Shown: positions 18,079 to 27,587 of the stretch, in pieces | Position numbering within the stretch: position 1 is the first letter of the stretch | How the letters are laid out: every line of letters begins with the position of its first letter | From: Sphingobacterium sp. PCS056 | GTDB lineage: Bacteria > Bacteroidota > Bacteroidia > Sphingobacteriales > Sphingobacteriaceae | Direction of reading: 5' to 3' | Assembly: GCF_023273895.1 (NCBI RefSeq) | Contig: NZ_CP096883.1 | Location: 3,968,001-4,032,000 of the forward strand | DNA length: 64,000 bases | Program-made: the position numbers and the translations under genes | The notes under the pieces: generated by a model | What the model was told of the DNA's origin: nothing | Seen by the model: only the letters and a program-made list of their open reading frames with translations | The model's database searches: none

Positions 18079-19905
18079 ATGCACAATTGGTTAAAAAATA
18101 ACATAACGGTGATCTTCCTTGCCTTTATTAGTTTTCAAGCACAGGCAAATCCAAGTCCAAAAGTTTACGACTTGGCGAAGTATGGCATTCATCCCAATAC
18201 TGGGAAAAACAGCAGTCCGACAATCAATCAAGCGATCCAAAAAGTTGTGGCAGAAGCGGGAAAAAATACCCCCATTATCATCAAGTTTCAGAAAGGGCGT
18301 TATGACTTCCATGCCCAAGGTGCTTTACAGAAAGTATATTACATCTCCAACCATGACCAAGAAAATCCAAAAACAGTCGGTATAGCCTTAGAACAATATC
18401 AAAATATCACCATAGATGGTCAAGGTTCTGATTTTATCTTTCACGGCCGGATGTTACCGATTTCCTTGGTTGAAAATAATAACCTGACACTCAAAAATAT
18501 CCACATCGATTTCGAGCGACCGCAGATCTGTCAAGTCAAGATTTTGGAAAATGATGTTACATCAGGGATCATCACCTATCAAACAGCACCTTGGGTCACC
18601 TATACCATCCATGATAGTACATTTTATAACACAGGCGAAGGTTGGGAAATGCGCCCCACAGCAGGCATCGCTTTTGAAGAAAAAACAAAGCACATCGTTT
18701 ACAACAGCAGCGATATCGCAGTAGGTACAACACATGTTTCCGAAATATCAAAAGGTATCATTAGAGCCTATAAGTGGAAAAATCCGAAACTGATACCTGG
18801 TACTATTGTCGCTATGCGAAGCTGGCATAGACCTAACCCTGGTATTTTTGTCCATAAAGGAAAAGACATTCATTTAGAAAACATAAGCATACACTATGCC
18901 GAAGGAATGGGGCTACTGGCACAACTAACGGACAATATTTATTTGAACAAATTTCAAGTCGCATTAAGAAGCAAAAACGATCCGCGCTATTTTACAGCAC
19001 AGGCAGATGCCACACATTTCTCTGGCTGTAAAGGTGTCATTGTTTCCAATAATGGTCTATATGAAAACATGATGGACGACGCCATCAATATACATGGCAC
19101 TTATTTAAAAGTCATTCAAAAATTGGATAATAAAACTATTCTTGCCAGATACATGCACGAACAATCCTATGGTTTTGATTGGGGATATACAGGCGACTCC
19201 GTACAGTTTATACAGTCCAAAACCATGGAACTTTGGGACCATAAAAATCATATTCAGTCTATTGAAGTTCTCCGCAAAAAAGATAGTGATCCGATACAGG
19301 ATTTTAAGATTGTATTCACCAACCCCTTGGATGAATACATTGATCCTACTCAGCTGGATATCGGTATCGAGAATCTAACCTGGACTCCAAAAGTAACATT
19401 CAAAAACAATACGGTACGCAATAACAGAGCACGCGGAGCATTATTCAGCACTCCTCAAACAACAGTTGTAGAAAACAACCTTTTTGATCATACGTCCGGA
19501 ACAGCTATATTATTATGCGGTGATAGCAACGGTTGGTACGAAACCGGAACATGCCGAGATATCACCATTCGAAACAACACGTTTATCAATGCACTCACCA
19601 ATATGTTCCAATTTACCAATGCCGTTATTTCCATCTATCCGGAGATCCCTGATTTAAAAAACCAGAAAAAATATTTTCATAGCGGCATCAAGATTGAAAA
19701 AAACGACTTTTATACCTTTGATAAACCGGTCCTATATGCAAAATCAGTAGATGGCATTACCTTCAATAACAATAAAATCAAAACCAACACCCAATATCCA
19801 GCATTCCACTGGAATAAAAAAGAGATTCTATTTGAACGTGTCATCAATGCCCAGATCAACAATAACACGATCAATGGCAAACCACTGATGTACCCATATC
19901 ATTAA
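18079..19905 (+). CDS. glaB: GH110 alpha-1,3-galactosidase
   Basis: A 608-residue exported protein. The signal peptide ends near QAQA, followed by VYDLAKYGIHPNTGKNSSP, then a right-handed parallel beta-helix built from repeated N-N-x and D-I-x-I coils. The signature ADATHFSGCKG (Asp310) followed 23 residues later by MMDDAINIHGTYLK (Asp333/Asp334) is characteristic of GH110 and carries the conserved active-site aspartates. Family members release terminal alpha-1,3-linked galactose, including from blood-group B-type structures. It stands alone with its own promoter and terminator, away from the SusCD locus. The linkage to host glycans is inference. Confidence 0.9.
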   Translation: MHNWLKNNITVIFLAFISFQAQANPSPKVYDLAKYGIHPNTGKNSSPTINQAIQKVVAEAGKNTPIIIKFQKGRYDFHAQGALQKVYYISNHDQENPKTVGIALEQYQNITIDGQGSDFIFHGRMLPISLVENNNLTLKNIHIDFERPQICQVKILENDVTSGIITYQTAPWVTYTIHDSTFYNTGEGWEMRPTAGIAFEEKTKHIVYNSSDIAVGTTHVSEISKGIIRAYKWKNPKLIPGTIVAMRSWHRPNPGIFVHKGKDIHLENISIHYAEGMGLLAQLTDNIYLNKFQVALRSKNDPRYFTAQADATHFSGCKGVIVSNNGLYENMMDDAINIHGTYLKVIQKLDNKTILARYMHEQSYGFDWGYTGDSVQFIQSKTMELWDHKNHIQSIEVLRKKDSDPIQDFKIVFTNPLDEYIDPTQLDIGIENLTWTPKVTFKNNTVRNNRARGALFSTPQTTVVENNLFDHTSGTAILLCGDSNGWYETGTCRDITIRNNTFINALTNMFQFTNAVISIYPEIPDLKNQKKYFHSGIKIEKNDFYTFDKPVLYAKSVDGITFNNNKIKTNTQYPAFHWNKKEILFERVINAQINNNTINGKPLMYPYH

Positions 19906-19927
19906 AAATACATATTTTTAAACATAA

Positions 19928-19962
19928 AAACGGCCTATCTCTTAAACCGAGATAGGCCGTTT
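19928..19962. terminator. bidirectional intrinsic terminator
   Basis: A 14-bp perfect stem AAACGGCCTATCTC with its complement and a 7-base loop, between the convergent GH110 gene and the lipoprotein gene at 20105. Confidence 0.85.
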
Positions 19963-20104
19963 CAGTTTGATATCCGCTTTGCTATTCTACATCTGATCCA
20001 GTATAGCTAAAATTCTGTTTAGTTTTTCCACTTTCTTTCATCAGCGATATTTATCAATTATAATTGAGTAAATGAGAAACAGATCCTAATGGGCATACTT
20101 TGCT

Positions 20105-20704
20105 TTATTCTTGTTGTATCCAAGCAAAATGACCATCATGGAGATAAATGATACCACCGCCACAAGCTTCGGCCTGATGGATGAAAATACCATCATTCGG
20201 AAGTTTTATTTTATCATTTTCATTTACCTGTTCTTCTGTAATAATTTCACCTTCATCATTGACATTATTATAATAGATCTCTCCTTTTGGAGCTATTTCA
20301 AAAATACCAACCCATTCAATATCATCAAAACCCTGTCCCAATATATCCTGTCCCATTCCCAAATAGACAATTTTTTTATTTCCAAAAGCTATTTTTAGAC
20401 CATATTTATGATTCATGGTATGTTGAACGATATGCACTGTATCCATACGGGCATCCCCATCCATATCACATAGGACAACATGAGGATCATGTTTTGTAGA
20501 GACCACGATCGTATCCTTGAGCACAGATTTTTGATCAGGATACATGGTATTTTTAGATTTCCCTTTTACTGCTAAACTATCCAACATCTCCGTTTTAGCT
20601 TCTGAGATAGCGTTTGCTTTACTTGCTTTACCATCTTGGCAACTCCAAACGGCCAATGTATAGCCTGCAAACAACAAAAGTAAACACATTCTACTTCTTA
20701 CCAT
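20105..20704 (-). CDS. hypothetical lipoprotein with Ca-binding-like DMDGDARMD loop
   Basis: A 199-residue protein with a signal peptide and lipobox VWSC (Cys about residue 22). After a Lys/Ser/Ala-rich tether there is a short repeat-like segment VVLCDMDGDARMDTV resembling an EF-hand or FG-GAP calcium loop. The C-terminal half (IFIHQAEACGGGIIYLHDGHFAWIQQE) has two more cysteine-containing positions. It is the last gene of a three-gene minus-strand set with a DUF4375/TPR protein and a DUF2931 protein, spaced by about 40 bases each. Function is unknown. Confidence 0.8.
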   Translation of the reverse strand: MVRSRMCLLLLFAGYTLAVWSCQDGKASKANAISEAKTEMLDSLAVKGKSKNTMYPDQKSVLKDTIVVSTKHDPHVVLCDMDGDARMDTVHIVQHTMNHKYGLKIAFGNKKIVYLGMGQDILGQGFDDIEWVGIFEIAPKGEIYYNNVNDEGEIITEEQVNENDKIKLPNDGIFIHQAEACGGGIIYLHDGHFAWIQQE

Positions 20705-20744
20705 ACCTTAATGCATCTATCTTGTTATAATGAAATATATTTTT

Positions 20745-22031
20745 TTAGCTTCCACAAGCGATATAATAAGTCGGAACTCCTTCTACTATTGTGGGGTGAT
20801 CGTCTATGCCCTCAAAAAACACGTGGTCGCCAAGCTCTTTATTAACCTGTTGGTTATGTGTTTTCATCAAAAACTCTAAAGCAGTGAAGTTTTTGCCATT
20901 ATCAGCTTTAAATTTAGCTATGATTTCAACCTGATATCCATCATCCTCAGGCTCCTCATCAAATATATCTTCATGGTCAGAAATCAACTGGTCATTCTCC
21001 AATAAATCTGATGATTTCGTGATCCAAGCTTCATATTGAATCTGTACCTCTGGTGCATCCAGCACAATCTCATTCGGATTCCAGCGCTCAGCTGTATTAT
21101 AAATATCCTTTTGGTACTCTGCGACTTTCTGATTAAATGCTTCCGCATCTGAATAACTTTCAGACGAAAAAGACCAAGCAATTTTATTTAAAGTGGATTT
21201 ATTATCCATATTTCCTCCTATTTTTTCAATTAAATCAACATAAATACAAAACGTTTTTTCAATAATATGATCTTGATTATCCCAATATTGCACATCCAAT
21301 ATTTCAGATATTTCATGTTGTTCCTCAGCCGTTAAATGATTCGGGATATCCCATAATTTTTGAATTTCTTTATGATCCTCTAGGCGTTGGATAATTTGAT
21401 ATTGTTTTTGTATAATCGCCAAAGATTCCTCCGCTTTCAAGCGTTTCAATGCCCTTACAGCATGACTATAACAGACCATCCCCCAATTACAGAAAAATTG
21501 AAGAAATCCTCCATTGTACATATCCATTTCGAGCTTCCAGAGAGCTGCCAACTCTTGTTCTTGCTCTGAAAGCGCATTCCAGTCATCTTCATGATGACTC
21601 AGTTTTTCAACAAACTGAACCGTAAAATCAAACCATTTTCTATCCAAGGCCTCCGCATCTTCTGCCGGTAATACTTCCCTTTGTTTCTGCAGATCTTGGA
21701 TACACCATTGCTCAAAATTCATGGCCGTAGTATCCCCCAGACTTGCACTTTTTTGAAAATATGACAATGCATTTGTCAGATCCTGACTGTAGTAGTAAGC
21801 ATAGCCAACTCTAAAATTCCACAAAGGATCTTCTAAGCCAGCATCACTTTCAGACAACAAAATTTCGAGCGCTCTTGCGTAATCTGAAATATTATTATAA
21901 GCACGACCCAACAAGTTCTTCAACGTATAAGTTAATTCTGATTCCGGCATTTCTTCAAGGACGCTTATTATCTGATCGTGTTTACTTTTATCATGCCACT
22001 GATTGAGCTGTGTCATTAATTTATCATCCAT
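20745..22031 (-). CDS. TPR-like and DUF4375 domain protein
   Basis: A 428-residue soluble protein. Residues about 15-110 look like tetratricopeptide repeats (LKNLLGRAYNNISDYARALEIL, WNFRVGYAYYYSQDLTNALSYFQKSASLGD). Residues about 160-260 match DUF4375 (WNALSEQEQELAALWKLEMDMYNGGFLQFFCNWG). The C-terminal part includes PTYYIACGS. DUF4375 proteins are uncharacterised. Some resemble DMP19, a viral DNA-mimic protein, so an interaction role is possible but not shown here. Probably co-transcribed with the genes on either side. Confidence 0.82.
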   Translation of the reverse strand: MDDKLMTQLNQWHDKSKHDQIISVLEEMPESELTYTLKNLLGRAYNNISDYARALEILLSESDAGLEDPLWNFRVGYAYYYSQDLTNALSYFQKSASLGDTTAMNFEQWCIQDLQKQREVLPAEDAEALDRKWFDFTVQFVEKLSHHEDDWNALSEQEQELAALWKLEMDMYNGGFLQFFCNWGMVCYSHAVRALKRLKAEESLAIIQKQYQIIQRLEDHKEIQKLWDIPNHLTAEEQHEISEILDVQYWDNQDHIIEKTFCIYVDLIEKIGGNMDNKSTLNKIAWSFSSESYSDAEAFNQKVAEYQKDIYNTAERWNPNEIVLDAPEVQIQYEAWITKSSDLLENDQLISDHEDIFDEEPEDDGYQVEIIAKFKADNGKNFTALEFLMKTHNQQVNKELGDHVFFEGIDDHPTIVEGVPTYYIACGS

Positions 22032-22069
22032 ACTTAAGTTTTAATAATTTCAATAAATACCAGCAAAAT

Positions 22070-23374
22070 TTAATCCTTTTTTAATATTAACGGAAACTCT
22101 TCTCTATTATTTTGAGCAGTTACCTGCTCTATTTTTCCCTGTTGATTGATTTTACACGTTACGATCACTGTTATTTTTTGTTTACTTAACGTTAATTTTT
22201 CAAAAGCACTATAGATATCTTCCTCATCAAAGACCACATACTCCCGCTTCATTTTACCATCTGCACCTGTATATTTTAGAAACAAAGAGGAAGGTACCGG
22301 ATGCGCAGGAAATTTTTTTTGAGACAATATAGGATCAATTAGTGTAAACTTTTCGCCGTTAAAAAATTCAACTTCTAATTCTGGATTATCCAGAACAGTG
22401 TCCTTGACAAATTGAAGAGTCCACCCGTAAGGTTGTCGATATTTTTTACGCCATTTATCATATGGGATCAGATCATCCGTAGTATGAACTTGCTCGACCC
22501 AATCTTTGCCCTTTCTTAGTCTGGTCAATTCTTCCCGAACCTCTTGACGCCTGGCAGGCTCTATCGCTATAGTATCTAATTTTTGCGCCTGATAAAAACT
22601 CACTTCGGTTGCATTACCCCAATTGCTTCCCACCCAAAGTGCCGCATCGCCACCAGGTGCTAGTCCAACAATGATTTCATCATAGGTGCGGTGGAATACA
22701 CCGTTGTGGTTTTTTGCTTCAAATCCTTTTTTAAACAATTGGGTTATTTTTTCTTTATCTAAGGATACCTGAAGCTTATAATAACAATCCTCAACAACCG
22801 AATACCAAGTTAGATTTAAACTATCTGGCATCACGATACTACCCCGATCTTGACTGATAAAAGTAGTCATTCCTAAACCCCACCTCGAATCATAAAATTT
22901 GTCATCGATATCCGGAAAAGCATTATTTCTGCTCCAAGACGCAATAAAAAAACGTCCCTCCAGCACGCGTACCGGGTAGCCCTCGGGATTAGAGATCGCG
23001 GGTTCCCAATAATATTTTTGCGAATTACGCCACTCCCTTTCCACACTCATTTCTGAGCGAGAAACAGTCGTTGTCTTCAAGATCAATACGATATTGAAGA
23101 TCACAGCAATCAAACAGTATATACCGATTATCCAATTTTGTCTTAATGTCAGTTCCGTACCTTTTTTACCTCGACCAAAAATGAGCAGCAGCGCAATAAA
23201 ATGGAATATAAACTGTGATAAGAGTATCAAAATACCCAAAAGATTTGCAAAACTAGCCCAGAGACCTTGCGTTTCAAATGCAACACCATCGCCTAAACAC
23301 AGATAAAACAAAAATCCAAAACCAGTGATGGCGCCGGCAATTAGAAAAATTTTACGGAGGTGTGTTCTATTCAT
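22070..23374 (-). CDS. membrane protein with DUF2931-like domain
   Basis: A 434-residue protein with about three N-terminal membrane helices (residues 8-105) and a soluble domain from about 120. The segment YPVRVLEGRFFIASW...DSRWGLG...MPDSLNLTWYSVVEDCYYKLQVSLDKEKITQLF matches the DUF2931 pattern, a family with no known function often found in multi-copy clusters in Bacteroidota. It is first in the three-gene set leading to the DUF4375 protein and the lipoprotein. No regulatory feature was recognised upstream. Confidence 0.78.
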   Translation of the reverse strand: MNRTHLRKIFLIAGAITGFGFLFYLCLGDGVAFETQGLWASFANLLGILILLSQFIFHFIALLLIFGRGKKGTELTLRQNWIIGIYCLIAVIFNIVLILKTTTVSRSEMSVEREWRNSQKYYWEPAISNPEGYPVRVLEGRFFIASWSRNNAFPDIDDKFYDSRWGLGMTTFISQDRGSIVMPDSLNLTWYSVVEDCYYKLQVSLDKEKITQLFKKGFEAKNHNGVFHRTYDEIIVGLAPGGDAALWVGSNWGNATEVSFYQAQKLDTIAIEPARRQEVREELTRLRKGKDWVEQVHTTDDLIPYDKWRKKYRQPYGWTLQFVKDTVLDNPELEVEFFNGEKFTLIDPILSQKKFPAHPVPSSLFLKYTGADGKMKREYVVFDEEDIYSAFEKLTLSKQKITVIVTCKINQQGKIEQVTAQNNREEFPLILKKD

Positions 23375-23496
23375 ATGCCAGTGTTTATCATGATGAGCGG
23401 TTTGTGGAAAGATGAAGTGCTATTAAATAAATGTCGTACAGGCTAGAAGCAAGATAACCAAATATACGCAACTCATCCTGATTTTAAAACATTAAA

Positions 23497-23537
23497 AAAC
23501 GGTACCCCAATCTGTTCAGACTGGAAGTATACCGTTT
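23497..23537 (-). terminator. intrinsic terminator after the nitrilase gene
   Basis: A long hairpin (AAACGGTA with its complement TACCGTTT, and inner CCAATCTG/CAGACTGG). On the minus strand it is followed by a T6 run, the expected form for a terminator of the nitrilase gene ending at 23599. Confidence 0.8.
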
Positions 23538-23598
23538 ATGTTCAACCTACATACCAATCGTTAGAGTTATAGCTCATGGCAGGCATGTGCCGCGCGGT

Positions 23599-24546
23599 TT
23601 ATTTATGCAACCACACCACTTTTTGTTCACTTAGATGTTGTTGTCCCAAGATATCCCTATACAATTCAGGCTTTCTCGCTCTGATATACCGATATCCGCC
23701 CGCTTTCATCAACTTATCAGCAGTCAATTCTGCCACACAAATTTCATTGCCCAAAGAACGACATTCAGCCATCACATCACCATAGGGATCAATAATCATC
23801 GCACATCCATTCTTCAACTGGTCATCATCCATGCCGATAGGGTTTGCAAATACAGCATATATAGCATTATCATAAGCACGTGCAGGCAGCCATTTCATCA
23901 ACCAGCTACGACCTTTCAATCCGTCAAACTCATATCGAAGCAACGCGCTATTTTCTTGCTTATTTTTCCACAATTCTGCATCTACAAATCCAGCACCAGG
24001 ACGTGTTGAAGGGGTACACATCGTCACATGAGGCATAAATATCACCTGTGCCCCGAGCAAAGTGGTCGCCCTCACATTTTCAATGATATTATTATCATAG
24101 CAGATCAAGATTCCACACTTCCAACCCTTTATCTCAAAAATAGTATAAGCTGTTCCCGCAGAAAGATGTGGATTGATAAACGGATGTAGTTTCCGATGTT
24201 TAGCGATAAGCCCCGTTTCATCCACACAGATATACGCTTTAAAAAGAGCTCCTAAAGCGTCTTTTTCAAATAGTCCAGCCAAGATTGTTATCTGATATTC
24301 CTTAGCGATTGCTATTAATGCTTTGACAGACGGACCATCAGGGATCAGTTCCGCCAAATCCAGCATCTCCTCCCGGGACAAGTTCCGAGCAAAGGTATAA
24401 CCGGTGATCGAACATTCATGAAAGGCAACTACGTCTGCTCCTTGCCGCGCTGCCTCTGCTGCCAATTGCCTGATCAGATCAAGATTATAGGTTTTATCGC
24501 CGCTACGATTTTCAAACTGTACACTGGCAATTTTTAAGTTTTCCAT
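23599..24546 (-). CDS. carbon-nitrogen hydrolase (nitrilase superfamily)
   Basis: A 315-residue cytoplasmic hydrolase with the Glu-Lys-Cys catalytic triad visible: Glu in VVAFHECSITGY, Lys in KHRKLHPF and Cys in CGILICYDNNIIEN. Superfamily members cleave nitriles, amides or carbamoyl groups. The motif context fits an amidase-type branch and the substrate is unknown. An AraC-family regulator is encoded 84 bases upstream on the same strand, which suggests control of or with this gene. Confidence 0.92.
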   Translation of the reverse strand: MENLKIASVQFENRSGDKTYNLDLIRQLAAEAARQGADVVAFHECSITGYTFARNLSREEMLDLAELIPDGPSVKALIAIAKEYQITILAGLFEKDALGALFKAYICVDETGLIAKHRKLHPFINPHLSAGTAYTIFEIKGWKCGILICYDNNIIENVRATTLLGAQVIFMPHVTMCTPSTRPGAGFVDAELWKNKQENSALLRYEFDGLKGRSWLMKWLPARAYDNAIYAVFANPIGMDDDQLKNGCAMIIDPYGDVMAECRSLGNEICVAELTADKLMKAGGYRYIRARKPELYRDILGQQHLSEQKVVWLHK

Positions 24547-24630
24547 TGATATCTAAATTTATAAACCACTAATGATTCAAAATTAGCTGGACGCCCTAAA
24601 AATAAATTGTAAAAAACCGACAATTTCATT

Positions 24631-25437
24631 TTATAATACCTGCATCAAGTTGATCGCAAGCAGATGATTATTGTTACGATACTGTGTGGGTGTTACACCT
24701 ACATGTCGCTTGAAGAAATTATTCAAATGCGCCTGATCATAATAACCACTCGCATATACAATCTGAGAAAGTGTAACCTCAGATCTAGATTTTTGCAATG
24801 ATTTAAGGAAATACTGAAACTTGATCACATCTATAAATTTTTTAGGAGCAATTCCGACCTGCTCTTTAAATTTCCGTTCCAACTGCCGTTCTGTAACGGG
24901 AAGCTCATTGATGATATCCGCCACAGCAATGATCCCATTTGCTTGATAGATCAACCTTAAAGCACCATTTATCAGTCCATCTTCATGTTGAAACCGGTTT
25001 ACTCTCGAAACTAACATCTGCTCGATCGCTGTTATCGCTTCAGCACGATTCGCACTGCTTAAAACCCGATTTTCGATATCGTCGCCTTCCTGACCAAAGA
25101 CGGAGCGCAAAGGTACAACTGTATTGTTTAATTCAGAGGCAGATATATGTAGCAAAGCACGTAGGGCATGAGGTTGAAGTACCACGATCAGCATATCCAA
25201 TTTACCGACCGATCGAATGTCATTAAAATGCGTCATCTGTCCATAAAGAAAACTATGAGGCTGCACACTGCTCGAATGGCGATCAGATTCTTGTAAAAAC
25301 GGATCTTTAAAATGAAACACCAAACCAGGATTACCATCAGAAAATAAACGATAATTGGCAAACACCTCCTGTTCATGCCTAATGATCAAGTAGTGTTTTA
25401 CAATATTAGAAAGCATCAATGTTGGATAAAGCTGCAT
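24631..25437 (-). CDS. AraC-family transcriptional regulator (DUF6597-like sensor)
   Basis: A 268-residue regulator. The N-terminal part (residues 1-140, NIVKHYLIIRH...NYRLFSDGNPGLVFHF) resembles the DUF6597 sensor. The C-terminal part (about 155-255) has the two AraC helix-turn-helix motifs (VTERQLERKFKEQVGIAPKKF and IVYASGYYDQAHLNNFFKRHVGVTP). It precedes the nitrilase gene on the same strand and probably regulates it (inference). The ligand is unknown. Confidence 0.92.
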   Translation of the reverse strand: MQLYPTLMLSNIVKHYLIIRHEQEVFANYRLFSDGNPGLVFHFKDPFLQESDRHSSSVQPHSFLYGQMTHFNDIRSVGKLDMLIVVLQPHALRALLHISASELNNTVVPLRSVFGQEGDDIENRVLSSANRAEAITAIEQMLVSRVNRFQHEDGLINGALRLIYQANGIIAVADIINELPVTERQLERKFKEQVGIAPKKFIDVIKFQYFLKSLQKSRSEVTLSQIVYASGYYDQAHLNNFFKRHVGVTPTQYRNNNHLLAINLMQVL

Positions 25438-25501
25438 AATCTCAAGGTGCTAATTTAATAAAGATAAGAAAGATAATACGAAAGCACTCTGCTCACCTCC
25501 T

Positions 25502-26128
25502 TTAGTCAGCAACAATAAACGTTTTGGGGTCAAATCCTTCCAGATAATCTATTTTCCACAGCCCATGATCCAGTACAGCTTTAGCTTTGTATCCAAAGTC
25601 ACCACCCCACGACCAGCTGAAGATGGCATCTCCATTGCTCATATGAACATTTTTTAAGGTAATATTTTCCCAATATTTATCTGGATTATCTTGACAATTG
25701 CACCACGGATTTGCGCCATTGCCAAATGGCGGAAGCTCACCTACATACCATATTTTGGATTTGTCCTTTAACTTCTCATCGATGGTTCGGGCTATTTGAT
25801 CGTAATTTTCAACAAAATGATCCGTAAAAAAATTAGTTTCCCTCAGTTCAGCAAGTCGTTGCTCATGTCGTGCGAGATCAAGTCCCACATATACACTATC
25901 CATTTCTTGCTGCAGCAGTGGCTCGAAATCTACATGACTGCTTTGTACTTCATTCCATTTGTATAGTTCTACTACCCTATTTTTCAAGTCTTCAAGCAAG
26001 GCCCTTGTATTAACGAACGGCATTTCCGCAACCGCTTTAGATTTCGCTGTAGTGACATTTCCACTTTGATTACAAGCTGAAAATAGACCTAGTGTCAGTA
26101 AGAAGAATGTTGATTTCAAATATTTCAT
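25502..26128 (-). CDS. hypothetical lipoprotein
   Basis: A 208-residue protein with lipobox FSAC (Cys about residue 19). The mature part is acidic and helical, with a cysteine-containing loop (NGANPWCNCQDNP) and a C-terminal SWSWGGDFGYKAKAVLDHG segment. No family is recognised. It is transcribed alone between the AraC gene and the FAD oxidoreductase. Function is unknown. Confidence 0.8.
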   Translation of the reverse strand: MKYLKSTFFLLTLGLFSACNQSGNVTTAKSKAVAEMPFVNTRALLEDLKNRVVELYKWNEVQSSHVDFEPLLQQEMDSVYVGLDLARHEQRLAELRETNFFTDHFVENYDQIARTIDEKLKDKSKIWYVGELPPFGNGANPWCNCQDNPDKYWENITLKNVHMSNGDAIFSWSWGGDFGYKAKAVLDHGLWKIDYLEGFDPKTFIVAD

Positions 26129-26317
26129 GATGAATATTGCTTTAGTTTAAGTTCCAACCCACTTCAAGTCCTTTGGAAGCATACTAGAACTGATCTACGG
26201 ATGAATATCAAATTAAGAGCATGTAAAATTAGCATAATACGCTAACAATTCCGGATATTTAAATCCAGGATCTAGACAAATCAAGAAACAAAACCAACGA
26301 AAAGAAAAATAAAATTT

Positions 26318-27568
26318 TTAAATCATGTCCTTTATAATAGCTTCAGCAGCCTTTCTGCCACTTTTCATAGCAGCATTTATTGAACCGTTTAAAAGGTAAT
26401 CGCCACAAACAAAACAGTTATCCCTTAATCTAAACATGTGATCATCTAGATCATCAAATACTTTTTCATCATTAGGCAGAGCATAAGGAATATGATAAGT
26501 CTTCACATGCTTCCAATGAACAGCATCAGGATACCATGATGTGAGTTCATCGATCACTTTTTTCTGTAGATCTGCCTCAATGATATGAGTATAATCCCCT
26601 AACAATGAAAGAGAAATTAAGGCACTGCCATTGTTAGCATATCTTGAAGAAATATTATTCATAACAGCAATATTATTGACCCATTTTCTTTTCGATGTAT
26701 TTAATGCAATCATGGGATTATTAAATGGCTTTTTAGAGGCTGAAAAATACATATTGGTCACAGCTTGATATCCCTTTAAAATCTGTTGATGAGCAGGAGT
26801 TACATTTAATTCGTCTGCCGCTATAAGAACAAAGTTAGCGTTATAAATAGAGCCTGTATGTGTCTTAACAAATTTTTGACCATATTCGATCACCTTCTGA
26901 TTACAAATAACATCTCCTGGAGAAAAGTCTTTAGCCAATTGCAACGGAATCATTTCCATACCCTTTGCAGGAATCGCAGCATCCCCCTCAGCAAACATTT
27001 TAAAAACAAACTCAAACATCCGACTTGATGTTTTCAATTCATCTTCTAAAAATATTCCAGATAAAAATGGCTTAAAGAAAAGCGTCATCATTTGCTCACT
27101 AAACCCCCTCTTATTTAGATAATCGACAGTAGTTAATTCCTCCTCTAAAAATATATCATTGATACTTTTACGACCAAGATAGGCTCTTAGCTTGAGCAAG
27201 CGCAACTTATCACCAATTGTTCCTACAGCAGAAAATATGGTGCTGATCAAAGACGATGGTTTTCTAATGGGATCACCTACAGTACTGATGCCTTTTTTTG
27301 TTAAAATCATTGCTCCAGGATCAAAGGCGCAAAGCTCGAGTGCTTCATAATCCAATAAATGTTGCGCTTCCGGATAAGCCGTCAGTAAAACCTGAAAACC
27401 GCGATCGAGTAAAAACCCATCGACCTCGTCGGTTTTTACCCTTCCGCCTATCCTGTCCGAAGCCTCAATTATCTTAAACGATTTACCAGCTTTTTTTAAA
27501 ATTTTAGCAGCAGTCAGACCGGCTATCCCGGCGCCAACAATAAGTACATCTACATCGTTACTTTCCAT
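26318..27568 (-). CDS. FAD-dependent amine-oxidase-like oxidoreductase
   Basis: 416 residues from the ATG at 27568. A longer in-frame extension to 27631 overlaps the true end of the flavin reductase and is rejected. The Rossmann dinucleotide motif VLIVGAGIAGLTAAKIL is followed by RIGGRVKTDEVDGFLLDRGFQVLLTAYPEA, as in the protoporphyrinogen oxidase/phytoene desaturase-like branch. The C-terminus has CFVCGDYLLNGSINAAMKSGRKAAEA, the FAD-binding end motif. It follows the flavin reductase frame by only 19 bases (27588 to 27568), so the two are likely an operon. Substrate is unknown. Confidence 0.9.
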   Translation of the reverse strand: MESNDVDVLIVGAGIAGLTAAKILKKAGKSFKIIEASDRIGGRVKTDEVDGFLLDRGFQVLLTAYPEAQHLLDYEALELCAFDPGAMILTKKGISTVGDPIRKPSSLISTIFSAVGTIGDKLRLLKLRAYLGRKSINDIFLEEELTTVDYLNKRGFSEQMMTLFFKPFLSGIFLEDELKTSSRMFEFVFKMFAEGDAAIPAKGMEMIPLQLAKDFSPGDVICNQKVIEYGQKFVKTHTGSIYNANFVLIAADELNVTPAHQQILKGYQAVTNMYFSASKKPFNNPMIALNTSKRKWVNNIAVMNNISSRYANNGSALISLSLLGDYTHIIEADLQKKVIDELTSWYPDAVHWKHVKTYHIPYALPNDEKVFDDLDDHMFRLRDNCFVCGDYLLNGSINAAMKSGRKAAEAIIKDMI

Positions 27569-27587
27569 GATTCTTATTTTTAATTTC

